A stretch of 6,205 nt of DNA from CAZGWJ01 sp964529445 (GCA_964529445.1 CAZGWJ010000124.1:1-6205); one strand, 5' to 3'. Numbered from the stretch's first letter, positions 1 through 5,848 are shown. The notes: a model not told the origin generated them from the letters alone. Numbers and translations: made by a program.

Positions 1-384
1 CTGGTGGGGGATTACCTCAAGCGCCGCCGGGCCCTTCCGGCCCTCGCCCTCCATACGAACACGTCCACCCTCACCGCCCTGGCCAACGACTACGGTTTCC
101 TGGAGGCCTACGCGCACCAGGTCGAGGGCCTGCTCGTTCCCGGGGATGTGGCCGTGGGCCTTTCGACCTCGGGGCGTTCGCCCAACGTGTTGAAGGCCCT
201 GCAGGCGGCGAAGAAGCTGGGATGCTCGACCATCGGGCTTCTGGGCAAGGACGGCGGCGACATCGCCCCGGCCGTCGACGTGGCGGTCGTAGTGCCATCC
301 TCCTCCACGGCCCGGGTCCAGGAATGCCACATCCTCATCGGCCACATCTTCTGCGAACTCGTCGAATCCGCGATGTTCAAGTGA
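1..384 (+). CDS. gmhA: Phosphoheptose isomerase GmhA (5'-truncated by window edge)
   Basis: The gene encodes sedoheptulose-7-phosphate isomerase, the cytoplasmic enzyme that makes D-glycero-D-manno-heptose 7-phosphate, the first committed step of ADP-heptose synthesis for the LPS core. The reading frame is open from the window edge, so the true start lies upstream. About 127 residues are present of a family length near 190-200. Seen directly are the SIS-domain phosphosugar loop STSGRSPNV, the following GLLGKDGGDIA stretch, and the C-terminal signature RVQECHILIGHIFCELVE. The Gln (codon at 319) and the second His (codon at 343) match the catalytic Gln/His pair known in E. coli GmhA. The ATG at 373 is too close to the stop to be a start. 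The stop overlaps the GTG of the kinase gene by 4 nt, and this coupling to a heptose kinase favours GmhA over other SIS proteins such as DiaA. Confidence 0.93.
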   Translation: MVGDYLKRRRALPALALHTNTSTLTALANDYGFLEAYAHQVEGLLVPGDVAVGLSTSGRSPNVLKALQAAKKLGCSTIGLLGKDGGDIAPAVDVAVVVPSSSTARVQECHILIGHIFCELVESAMFK

Positions 385-1406
385 ACCCCGTGAATCCAGC
401 CCCCTACGTTCCCGACCGGCACCTTCTCATCCCCCTCGTGCGGAGTCTCAAGGGCAGGAGCGTGGCGGTCATCGGCGACGTCATGCTGGACGTGTACCTG
501 CACGGCAAGGTGGGTCGCATCTCCCCGGAGGCCCCCATCCCGGTCGTGGAGATCGACGAGAAGGACCGTCTCATGCCGGGCGGCGCCGCCAACGTGGCCT
601 GCAACATCGCGGCCCTCGGCGGGAAGGCCTCCCTGGTGGGCGTCGTGGGCAACGACGCCGCCGGGCGCGCCATTGTGCGGCAGTTGAAGAGGGGTGGGGT
701 GGACACCACCGGCCTCGTGATCGTGAAGGACCGTCCCACCACCGAGAAAACCCGCGTGATCGCCCATACCCAGCAGGTCGTGCGCGTGGACCGGGAGGTC
801 AAGGCGCCGTTGTCCTCCTCCGATGCGTCCCGCGTGACGTCCCGGGCCCTGGCGGCCATCCGCAAGGCCGATGCTGTCATCTATGAGGACTACAACAAGG
901 GCGTCCTGACGAGGGACGTCATCCGCAGGACCCTGCGGGTCGCCCGCCAAGGGCGCAAGGTCGTGACCGTGGATCCCAAGTTCAAGAATTTCTTCGCGTT
1001 CAAGGGCGTCACGGTGGTGAAACCCAACCTCAAGGAGGTCCGCGAGGCCATGGGGTCCGAACTGGCCGACCGGGAGGATCTCACTTCCCTCGGCGCGAAA
1101 CTCATGAAGCGGCTCTCCTGCCGCTCCGTCGTGATCACGCTCGGGGAGTCCGGTATGGCGCTCATCGAGAGAAAGCAACCTCTCCGGACCATTCCCACCA
1201 TGGCCCGCGAGGTGTACGACGTCTCCGGCGCCGGCGACACGGTCATCGCCACGCTGACCCTCGGGCTCGCCGCGGGCGCCGATCTCCTGTCCTCCTGCAC
1301 CCTGGCCAACTACGCGGCCGGCATCGAGGTGGGCAAGCTGGGCGTGGCCACCGTCACGGCGAGGGAGCTCATCGACCGCCTGATGGACGACGAACGGCGG
1401 CCGTGA
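381..1406 (+). CDS. rfaE1: D-glycero-beta-D-manno-heptose-7-phosphate kinase RfaE1 (HldE N-terminal-domain type)
   Basis: This is a PfkB/ribokinase-family sugar kinase of about 341 residues. It phosphorylates C1 of D-glycero-D-manno-heptose 7-phosphate to give the 1,7-bisphosphate in the cytoplasm. Motifs, in order: the N-terminal VIGDVMLDVY strand, PEAPIPVV, the substrate-binding PGGAANVA (about residues 66-73), and the ATP/anion-hole signature DVSGAGDTVIA at about residues 280-290, with the catalytic Asp of GAGD near 286. The combination PEAPIPVV plus SGAGDTVIA is typical of the HldE kinase half. There is no adenylyltransferase domain after it, so this is the stand-alone form; the partner activity is encoded at 4515-5009. 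The frame stays open further upstream, but GTG 381 (overlapping the gmhA stop as GTGA) gives the family N-terminus. GTG 390 is an alternative. No strong Shine-Dalgarno is visible, which fits translational coupling to gmhA. Confidence 0.93.
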   Translation: MNPVNPAPYVPDRHLLIPLVRSLKGRSVAVIGDVMLDVYLHGKVGRISPEAPIPVVEIDEKDRLMPGGAANVACNIAALGGKASLVGVVGNDAAGRAIVRQLKRGGVDTTGLVIVKDRPTTEKTRVIAHTQQVVRVDREVKAPLSSSDASRVTSRALAAIRKADAVIYEDYNKGVLTRDVIRRTLRVARQGRKVVTVDPKFKNFFAFKGVTVVKPNLKEVREAMGSELADREDLTSLGAKLMKRLSCRSVVITLGESGMALIERKQPLRTIPTMAREVYDVSGAGDTVIATLTLGLAAGADLLSSCTLANYAAGIEVGKLGVATVTARELIDRLMDDERRP

Positions 1407-1413
1407 CGCGCCC

Positions 1414-2541
1414 GTGATCCTGCAACCCCTCTTCTGGCTTTACATCCTCTGCCATTTCCTCATCCTCATCTTCCTCACGAACCGCATCGGCATCCGCCAG
1501 CACGAGCATTGGAACGAGGTCCTGTGGACCGTCCTCTTCCTCGTGGCCCAGGCGTTGCCGTCCCTGGGACTCATGGGCGCCTGGGATTTCAGGGCCTCCA
1601 CCTGGCCCGCCCTTCCCTGGGGCTGGAAGGCCTGGTGTGTCCTCGTGGCCGGATGGGTGCTGTGGATGGCCGGGGAGCACCTTCGCTGGAGGTTTTTCCT
1701 GCTCCGACCCTTCCGGAAACGCCTTCTCTTCGACCGCCCCATCCGGCATCCTTTCGCGCCGCCCTGGGGATGGCTATCGCGGGTCGGCATCCGCAACCAG
1801 TTCTACGACCTGCACGCGGTGGCCTGGGAGGTCTTCCCGCCGGGGTGGCCCGCGGCGTTCGACGGGCTTTCGATCGTTCACGTCTCCGATTTCCACCACA
1901 ACCCCTACGCGCGGCGCGAATACCTGGAGATGGTGCGGGCAGTGGTCCGTTCCCTCAAGCCGGACCTCATCGCGATCACCGGGGATCTCATCTCCCACCG
2001 GAGGCACATCCCCGAGGTCATGGCCGTCCTGAAGGGGTGGAAGGCACCTCTCGGGGTGTACGCGGTCCTGGGCAACCACGACCATTGGACCGACGGGCAG
2101 GCCGTGAAGAAGGGCCTGCGAGGATCCCGGATCCGCCTGCTCGAGAACGAGACGGTCCTGTTCCGCAGGAAGGGAAGGACGCTGGCCTTGACGGGAGTGG
2201 ACGATATCTGGGTGGGGAAGCGGGAGGACGGGAAGGTGGAGGGCGTGAAGGCCGACGCGCGGATCCTCCTGGCCCACCAGCCCGACCACCTTTACCTGGG
2301 CTTGCGGATGAAGGCGAACCTCATGCTCTCGGGACACACGCACGGCGGGCAGATCCGGTTTCCCCTCTTCGGGCCCCTGGTGGTGCCGGCCGACGAGGGA
2401 CGCCGCCTGGCCTCCGGATTCCAGCGCCGGGAGGACACGCTCCTCTTCGTGAACGACGGGATCGGGGCCTATCCGCCCCTGCGCGTGAAGTGCCCGCCGG
2501 AGGTGGTCAAGATCATCCTCCGCGCGGAGGTCCATGGATGA
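1414..2541 (+). CDS. Membrane-anchored calcineurin-like metallophosphoesterase
   Basis: A protein of 375 residues with an N-terminal membrane module and a C-terminal calcineurin-type phosphoesterase domain. Three hydrophobic segments lie at about residues 3-21, 36-56 and 70-87. The catalytic domain starts near residue 150 and carries the full two-metal set: SDFHHN (D159, H161), GDL (D191), GNHDHW (N221, H222), AHQPD (H288) and SGHTHGGQ (H308, H310). This layout resembles the YkuE/YaeI group, which includes chlamydial LpxG, a UDP-2,3-diacylglucosamine hydrolase of lipid A synthesis. The gene starts with GTG only 7 nt after rfaE1, so it is probably co-transcribed with the heptose genes. That position makes an envelope lipid or LPS-precursor substrate plausible, but substrate assignment is inference; a general phosphodiesterase is equally possible. 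No ribosome site stands out, and the next gene's longest frame overlaps its stop. Confidence 0.88.
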   Translation: MILQPLFWLYILCHFLILIFLTNRIGIRQHEHWNEVLWTVLFLVAQALPSLGLMGAWDFRASTWPALPWGWKAWCVLVAGWVLWMAGEHLRWRFFLLRPFRKRLLFDRPIRHPFAPPWGWLSRVGIRNQFYDLHAVAWEVFPPGWPAAFDGLSIVHVSDFHHNPYARREYLEMVRAVVRSLKPDLIAITGDLISHRRHIPEVMAVLKGWKAPLGVYAVLGNHDHWTDGQAVKKGLRGSRIRLLENETVLFRRKGRTLALTGVDDIWVGKREDGKVEGVKADARILLAHQPDHLYLGLRMKANLMLSGHTHGGQIRFPLFGPLVVPADEGRRLASGFQRREDTLLFVNDGIGAYPPLRVKCPPEVVKIILRAEVHG

Positions 2542-2656
2542 ATGCCGCATTTACGGGCGAAACCCCTTCGTTTCTCCTTGCCTGAACTTATCCGTTCCGG
2601 GACTGCAGTCGGAGGCCGTGGGTGCCGTTAGGGATAGGACCAGGGGTTTTATCGCC
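2542..2656 (+). other. Intergenic leader upstream of the VWA gene
   Basis: These 115 bases separate the phosphoesterase stop from the preferred start of the VWA gene. The frame is open through them from an ATG at 2534, but the peptide it would add has no signal-sequence character and would bury the real one. I see a 10-bp palindrome (GACTGCAGTC, 2601-2610) and an AGGGG stretch at 2642-2646 that can serve as Shine-Dalgarno for ATG 2657. No convincing -35/-10 pair, known riboswitch consensus or hairpin-plus-T-run terminator was found. Confidence 0.4.
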
Positions 2657-2683
2657 ATGTCCTATGCCGCCATGTCCTATGCC
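2654..2683 (+). repeat. 15-bp tandem duplication spanning the start codon of the VWA gene
   Basis: The unit GCCATGTCCTATGCC occurs twice, head to tail and perfectly (2654-2668 and 2669-2683). Each copy contains an in-frame ATG (2657 and 2672), so the protein begins MSYAAMSYAV. The unit length is a multiple of three, so gain or loss keeps the frame but moves the start relative to the upstream AGGGG sequence. The first ATG lies 10 nt after AGGGG (2642-2646) and the second 25 nt after it, so the first is the better start. Confidence 0.95.
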
Positions 2684-4449
2684 GTTCGCCGCGGAGGCGT
2701 CGCCCTCCTGTGCCTTTCGTTCGCCACGGCGGCGCTGGCCGCCTCGCCCGTTTCCATCCTCCAGAGCGTCTCCCCCGACCACGTGGCCCCCGGCGACACG
2801 GTGACCGTCTGCATCACGGCCTCCTCGCCGCCCGCCCTGCCCCAGGTGGACATCCTCTGGGTCATCGATGCGACCGGTTCGATGGGGGACGATATCGCCG
2901 AGATCCGGGGCAAGCTCTTCAACCTGACGGACCAGCTTTCGGGGAAGGGCATCGACTACCGGCAGGGATTGGCGGTCTTTCGGGACGCCCCGGACGTCTC
3001 TTTCTGGGGGTGGGCCACCGACGACCTGCAGTTCAAGTATTGGACCCTGATCCTGGATGCCACGGGCGGCGACGACGAACCCGAGAGTGCGTTGGAAGCC
3101 CTGGCGCTGGGAGCGGGGCAGTCCTGGAGGGCGGGAGCGTCGAGGGTCATGATCCTGGTCACGGACGCCTCCATGCATACGCTGGAATGCAAGAACGGCC
3201 CCTACTCGCTGGCTTCGACGGCCGCGGGACTGGCGGCTTCCGGCATCGTGGTGCATGCCGTCAGCCCGGATTCCATCATCGCGGGTTGCGCGGCCAGGAG
3301 CATCCCGCCGGCCACGGGCGGGACCTGGCTGAACATCGCCGGCGGGGACTGGAACGCCATCCTCACGACCCTGGGCGGCAAGGTGGCGGACCTCACGAAC
3401 GTGGTCATCCGCGACCAGATGCCCTCCATCCTCACGCCCCTCCTGGACACGACGGGCGGGGCCACCCTCGTCGGGGGCTCGCTCCTGTGGTCCTACGAGA
3501 ATCTTGCGATGGGGATCACGGTCACGCAATGCTACGAGGCCCTCGTGTCCCTGCCCTTCGCGACGCCGGTCGTCAACCGGGTGTCGTTCCGCTGCGATAC
3601 CGTGACCGAGACCTGGGCCCTCCCGGTGACCCTCTACCCGCGGCCCACCGATACGCCCACGCCGTTCCTCACGGAAACACCCACCGCCTCGGCCACCCCG
3701 ACGGGCACTCCCACGNNNNNNNNNNNNNNNNNNNNNNNNNNNNNNNNNNNNNNNNNNNNNNNNNNNNNNNNNNNNNNNNNNNNNNNNNNNNNNNNNNNNN
3801 NNNNNNNNNNNNNNNGCCGTTCCTCACGGAAACACCCACCGCCTCGGCCACCCCGACGGGCACTCCCACGGACACCGCGACGGACAGCCCGACCGCCACA
3901 CCGACTTCCACGGCGACGGATACCCCGACGAGGACGGCCACGCCGACATCCACCCGGACGGCGACCTTCTCGTCGACCCCCTCCGCGACGCCTTCAGGGA
4001 CGGCGACGTTCACGCCGACCCAAACCGACACGCCTTCCCCGACGCCTACCGACAGCGCCACGCCGACGCCGCTCCTCACGGAAACGCCCACCCCCTCGGC
4101 CACACCGACCTGTACGGATTCCTCCACCCCCACGCCGACCTTCACGATCACGCAGACCCCCACGGTCACGGACACCCCGGAGTGCGCCTTCCATGTCTGG
4201 CCGAACCCGTACCAACCCTCGCGGGCGGTGGACGGGACCCTGAAGGCGGGTTGCCTGCCCGGGATGGCCCGCGCCTTCGTCTTCACCGTCTCGGGCGAAC
4301 GGGTGGCCGAGATGACGGTCGTGGGGCGCCGCGCGACCTGGGATGGGCGCAATGAGCGGGGTGTTCCCGTGTCGGGCGGGACGTATTACGTCCTCATCCG
4401 GGACGTGAGCGGCGTGTTGGAACGCGCCAAGGTGATCGTGCTCCGCTGA
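2657..4449 (+). CDS. Exported VWA-domain protein with Thr-Pro-rich stalk and FlgD-like C-terminal domain (contains assembly gap)
   Basis: Start ATG 2657 gives a signal peptide: basic RR at residues 11-12, hydrophobic core 15-26, probable cleavage after ALA at 28. Next comes a strand pair (SPDHVAPGDTVTVCI), then a VWA domain at about residues 66-240 with metal-site residues DATGS (D71, T73, S75), T136 in TGGDDEPES, and D170 in LVTDAS. Then NVVIRDQMP and following strands resemble the second half of a DUF11-like sandwich. From about residue 329 runs a Thr/Pro/Ser/Ala-rich stalk, and the C-terminus (WPNPY ... ATWDGRN ... SGGTYYVLI) is FlgD Ig-like. The 100-N gap inside the stalk throws the downstream part into another frame. 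Collapsing one of the two flanking 55-bp copies plus the Ns rejoins 3715 to 3871 exactly in frame, giving about 545 residues. Likely a secreted or surface protein; no specific function is recognised. The FlgD-like end could act in surface attachment, which is inference. Confidence 0.82.
3661..3715 (+). repeat. 55-bp direct repeat, copy 1 (left edge of gap)
   Basis: This segment is identical base for base to 3816-3870 and ends exactly at the first N. It encodes PFLTETPTASATPTGTPT. An exact overlap of 55 bases at both contig ends matches a de Bruijn k-mer of 55, so the duplication is probably an assembly end-overlap, a true stalk repeat, or both. Confidence 0.95.
3716..3815. other. Assembly gap of exactly 100 N
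   Basis: One hundred consecutive Ns, a conventional placeholder length for a scaffold join of unknown size. It interrupts the stalk of the VWA protein. Because 100 is not a multiple of three, it creates an artificial frame change between the upstream and downstream coding parts. Confidence 0.97.
3816..3870 (+). repeat. 55-bp direct repeat, copy 2 (right edge of gap)
   Basis: It begins on the first base after the Ns and is identical to 3661-3715. Bases after 3870 differ from anything seen left of the gap. Removing this copy together with the Ns restores one continuous reading frame through the stalk. Confidence 0.95.
4068..4110 (+). repeat. Diverged third copy of the stalk unit
   Basis: Aligned with the first 43 bases of the 55-bp unit, this segment differs at about five positions and encodes PLLTETPTPSATPT in place of PFLTETPTASATPT. 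It shows that the unit is a genuine internal repeat of the gene, not only an assembly duplicate. Confidence 0.8.
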
Positions 4450-4460
4450 TCCCGTTCCCG

Positions 4461-4494
4461 GGAGCCGGGTTCCTTGCCAGCCCCCGGCGGCTCC
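4461..4494. other. Imperfect inverted repeat around the rfaE2 promoter
   Basis: GGAGCCGGG at 4461-4469 can pair with CCCGG and CTCC near 4483-4494, with a three-base bulge (equivalently a perfect GGAGCC/GGCTCC outer stem). The -35 hexamer falls in the loop and the -10 lies just beyond the right arm. It begins 12 nt after the VWA stop, so it might be a weak transcription end for that gene or an operator; there is no run of Ts after it. GC-rich sequence produces such pairings by chance, so confidence is low. Confidence 0.35.
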
Positions 4495-4502
4495 GATATA
4501 AT
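4474..4502 (+). promoter_or_regulatory. Sigma-70-type promoter for rfaE2-kdsB
   Basis: TTGCCA (4474-4479) and a perfect TATAAT (4497-4502) are separated by 17 bases, the optimal spacing, in otherwise very GC-rich DNA. It lies in the 65-bp gap between the VWA stop and rfaE2. Transcription should begin near 4508-4510, leaving only about 5-7 bases before the GTG at 4515, or about 20 before the alternative TTG at 4530. Confidence 0.78.
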
Positions 4503-4514
4503 TCCTCATCCCAA

Positions 4515-5009
4515 GTGCGGCGGGCCGCGTTGGATCGCTTCCTCGAACCGGAAAAACTGGCGCCTCTTCTCGACGGCTACCGCCGGGAAGGCCGGAAGGT
4601 CGTCTTCACCAACGGCGTTTTCGACCTCCTGCACGCCGGCCATGTCACCTACCTGAAGGCCGCCCGCTCGATGGGGGATCTCCTCGTCGTGGCGCTCAAT
4701 GCCGACGAATCCGTCCGCCGCATCAAGGGTCCCCTGAAACCCCTCATCCCCCTTGCCGAACGCGCCGAGATGCTCCTGGCCCTCACCTGCGTGGATTTCG
4801 CCACTTCCTTTCCCGAGGACGACCCCTACAACGTCATCCGATCGTTGAGGCCCGACCTGCTGGTCAAGGGCGCCGACTGGGCCCCGGACCGGGTCATCGG
4901 TCGCGACCTGGTGGAGTCATGGGGAGGGCGGGTCGTGAACGTGGACCTGGTGCCGGGGAGGTCCACCACGAATATCATCGAGACGGTCCGGCGACGCTAC
5001 GGCCGGTAG
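4515..5009 (+). CDS. rfaE2: D-glycero-beta-D-manno-heptose 1-phosphate adenylyltransferase RfaE2 (HldE C-terminal-domain type)
   Basis: A 164-residue cytidylyltransferase-fold enzyme that transfers AMP from ATP to heptose 1-phosphate, giving ADP-D-glycero-D-manno-heptose. Visible are TNGVFDLLHAGH (residues 32-43) with the nucleotide-binding HxGH at H40-H43, the VALNADESVRRIKGP loop, LLVKGADW (K118-W122) and the C-terminal GRSTTNII (S150-T152). All are hallmarks of the RfaE2 family; the length suits a stand-alone enzyme. The usual NGCFD is NGVFD here, a mild variation. The start is uncertain: GTG 4515 gives the usual amphipathic N-terminal helix but lies about six bases from the predicted transcription start, while TTG 4530 would give a more normal leader. 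kdsB follows after 30 nt, so the two probably form an operon. It complements RfaE1 at 381-1406. Confidence 0.93.
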   Translation: MRRAALDRFLEPEKLAPLLDGYRREGRKVVFTNGVFDLLHAGHVTYLKAARSMGDLLVVALNADESVRRIKGPLKPLIPLAERAEMLLALTCVDFATSFPEDDPYNVIRSLRPDLLVKGADWAPDRVIGRDLVESWGGRVVNVDLVPGRSTTNIIETVRRRYGR

Positions 5010-5026
5010 CATTCAGGTGAACGGGT

Positions 5027-5031
5027 AGGAG
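5027..5031 (+). promoter_or_regulatory. Ribosome binding site of kdsB
   Basis: AGGAG lies 8 bases before ATG 5040, inside the 30-base spacer after rfaE2. It fixes the kdsB start and shows independent translation initiation within the presumed rfaE2-kdsB transcript. Confidence 0.85.
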
Positions 5032-5039
5032 ATCGCATC

Positions 5040-5771
5040 ATGGGTTCAAAAGTCGTCGGAGTCATACCGTCCCGATACGGGGCCGCCCGTTTCCCGGGAA
5101 AACCGCTGGCTCTCATCGCGGGCGTGCCCATGATCGTGCGGGTGGTGCGCCAGGCCCTGAAGGCCCGCCGGCTCGACGAGGTCTGGGTAGCCACCGACGA
5201 CGAGCGCATCGCCTGGACCGCCGAGGAGGCCGGCGCGAAGGCCGTGATGACCCCCGCCTCCTGCCGTTCCGGGACCGACCGCATCGCCTGGGCGGTGAGG
5301 GGAAAACCCGTTGGCATCGTGGTGAACATCCAGGGCGACGAACCCGTCATCGCCCCTGCGGCCATCGACGCGGCCGTGGAGGTCCTCCAGAAGGACCGGA
5401 AAGTCCTCATGTCCACCGTGGTCATTCCCCTGGCCGACCGGCTCGAATGGAAGGACCCGAACGTCGTGAAGGCGGTATTGGCCCGAAACGGCGACGTCCT
5501 GTACTTCTCGCGGGCCGCCATTCCCCATCCGAGGGACGGGGGGACGCCGGAGGCCTTCAAGCACATGGGTCTCTACGGGTACCGTCCCAAGTGGCTCCAG
5601 CGGATGGCGCGGCTTCCGGCCACTCCCCTGGAGGAAGCGGAGAAACTCGAGCAGTTAAGGGCCATGGAGAACGGCGTGGTCATCCGAGCCGCGGTGAGAA
5701 GGGTCGAATCCATCGCCGTGGATGTCCCGGCGGACATCCGGAAGGTCGAACGGTACCTGAAACGGGGTTGA
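5040..5771 (+). CDS. kdsB: 3-deoxy-manno-octulosonate cytidylyltransferase KdsB (CMP-Kdo synthetase)
   Basis: A 243-residue cytoplasmic enzyme that activates Kdo with CTP to CMP-Kdo, the donor for the first sugars attached to lipid A. Motifs: the CTP-binding N-terminus VIPSRYGAARFPGKPL (residues 8-23), VATDDERI, SGTDRIAWA, VNIQGDEPVI with the Mg-binding Asp at about D100, HMGLYGYR (from H175), the EEAEKLEQLRAMENG helix, and IAVDVPADI with the second metal Asp near D228. Length and motif order match the family (about 245-255 residues). The ATG is supported by AGGAG 8 bases upstream. It follows rfaE2 by 30 nt and precedes kdsA, a natural pathway partner, by 88 nt. Nothing appears degraded. Confidence 0.96.
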   Translation: MGSKVVGVIPSRYGAARFPGKPLALIAGVPMIVRVVRQALKARRLDEVWVATDDERIAWTAEEAGAKAVMTPASCRSGTDRIAWAVRGKPVGIVVNIQGDEPVIAPAAIDAAVEVLQKDRKVLMSTVVIPLADRLEWKDPNVVKAVLARNGDVLYFSRAAIPHPRDGGTPEAFKHMGLYGYRPKWLQRMARLPATPLEEAEKLEQLRAMENGVVIRAAVRRVESIAVDVPADIRKVERYLKRG

Positions 5772-5806
5772 ACCTTCCCTGCGCCCGTTCCGGGACGGGG
5801 GATTCC

Positions 5807-5815
5807 TGTTAGAAT
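5807..5815 (+). promoter_or_regulatory. Candidate extended -10 promoter of kdsA
   Basis: TGTTAGAAT contains an extended TG motif followed by TAGAAT (5810-5815), one mismatch from TATAAT. The -35 position is poor (TTCCGG-like near 5788), as is common for extended -10 promoters. It lies in the 88-base spacer between kdsB and kdsA and would give a leader of about 35-40 bases. Readthrough from kdsB could also supply kdsA. Confidence 0.5.
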
Positions 5816-5848
5816 GAGCGTGTATCCCTTCACCTCCCCTGAAAGGGC

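Larger units (their letters stand above)
3641..4179 (+). repeat. Thr-Pro-rich low-complexity stalk region
   Basis: This coding stretch specifies degenerate TPT, ATPT, DTPT and TATPT units with almost no other residue types except Ser, Ala, Gly, Phe and Leu. Such tracts usually form extended, often O-glycosylated stalks between folded domains of surface proteins. It contains at least three related copies of a longer unit, P(F/L)LTETPT(A/P)SATPT: the exact pair beside the gap and a diverged one at 4068-4110. Because the gap lies inside, the true stalk length is unknown. Confidence 0.9.

Noticed and set aside
222..380. Upstream extension of the rfaE1 reading frame from an earlier start
   Set aside because: The extra 53 residues are an out-of-frame reading of gmhA and are not part of the kinase family; GTG 381 gives the normal N-terminus.
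108..1178. Long minus-strand open frame opposite gmhA and rfaE1
   Set aside because: High-GC coding DNA commonly leaves antisense frames open; the plus strand encodes clear GmhA and RfaE1 motifs over the same bases.
2559..2574. GAAAC/GTTTC hairpin after the phosphoesterase gene as a terminator
   Set aside because: A five-base-pair stem with low GC and no T-tract is too weak to support the call.
2601..2610. 10-bp palindrome GACTGCAGTC as an operator
   Set aside because: It is isolated, has no second copy or adjacent promoter, and is expected by chance at some frequency.
2534..2656. ATG 2534, overlapping the phosphoesterase stop, as start of the VWA gene
   Set aside because: It would place 41 non-hydrophobic residues before an evident signal peptide; ATG 2657 gives a standard export signal and has an AGGGG sequence upstream.
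3661..4110. Repeats as a CRISPR array
   Set aside because: The repeats are coding, in frame and degenerate, with no uniform unique spacers and no cas genes nearby.
3669..4352. Minus-strand open frame encoding Val-Gly-rich repeats opposite the stalk
   Set aside because: It is the antisense reading of the Thr-Pro codons, crosses the N gap, and has no start signal or recognisable domain.
2710..4449. A single open frame running from 2710 to 4449
   Set aside because: Left of the gap it is an out-of-frame, Arg/Gly/His-rich reading of the VWA gene; only the part after the gap is the true frame. The 100-N spacer joins them artificially.
5784..5799. CCCGT/ACGGG hairpin after kdsB as a rho-independent terminator
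   Set aside because: The stem is only five base pairs and is followed by mixed sequence, not a T-run.
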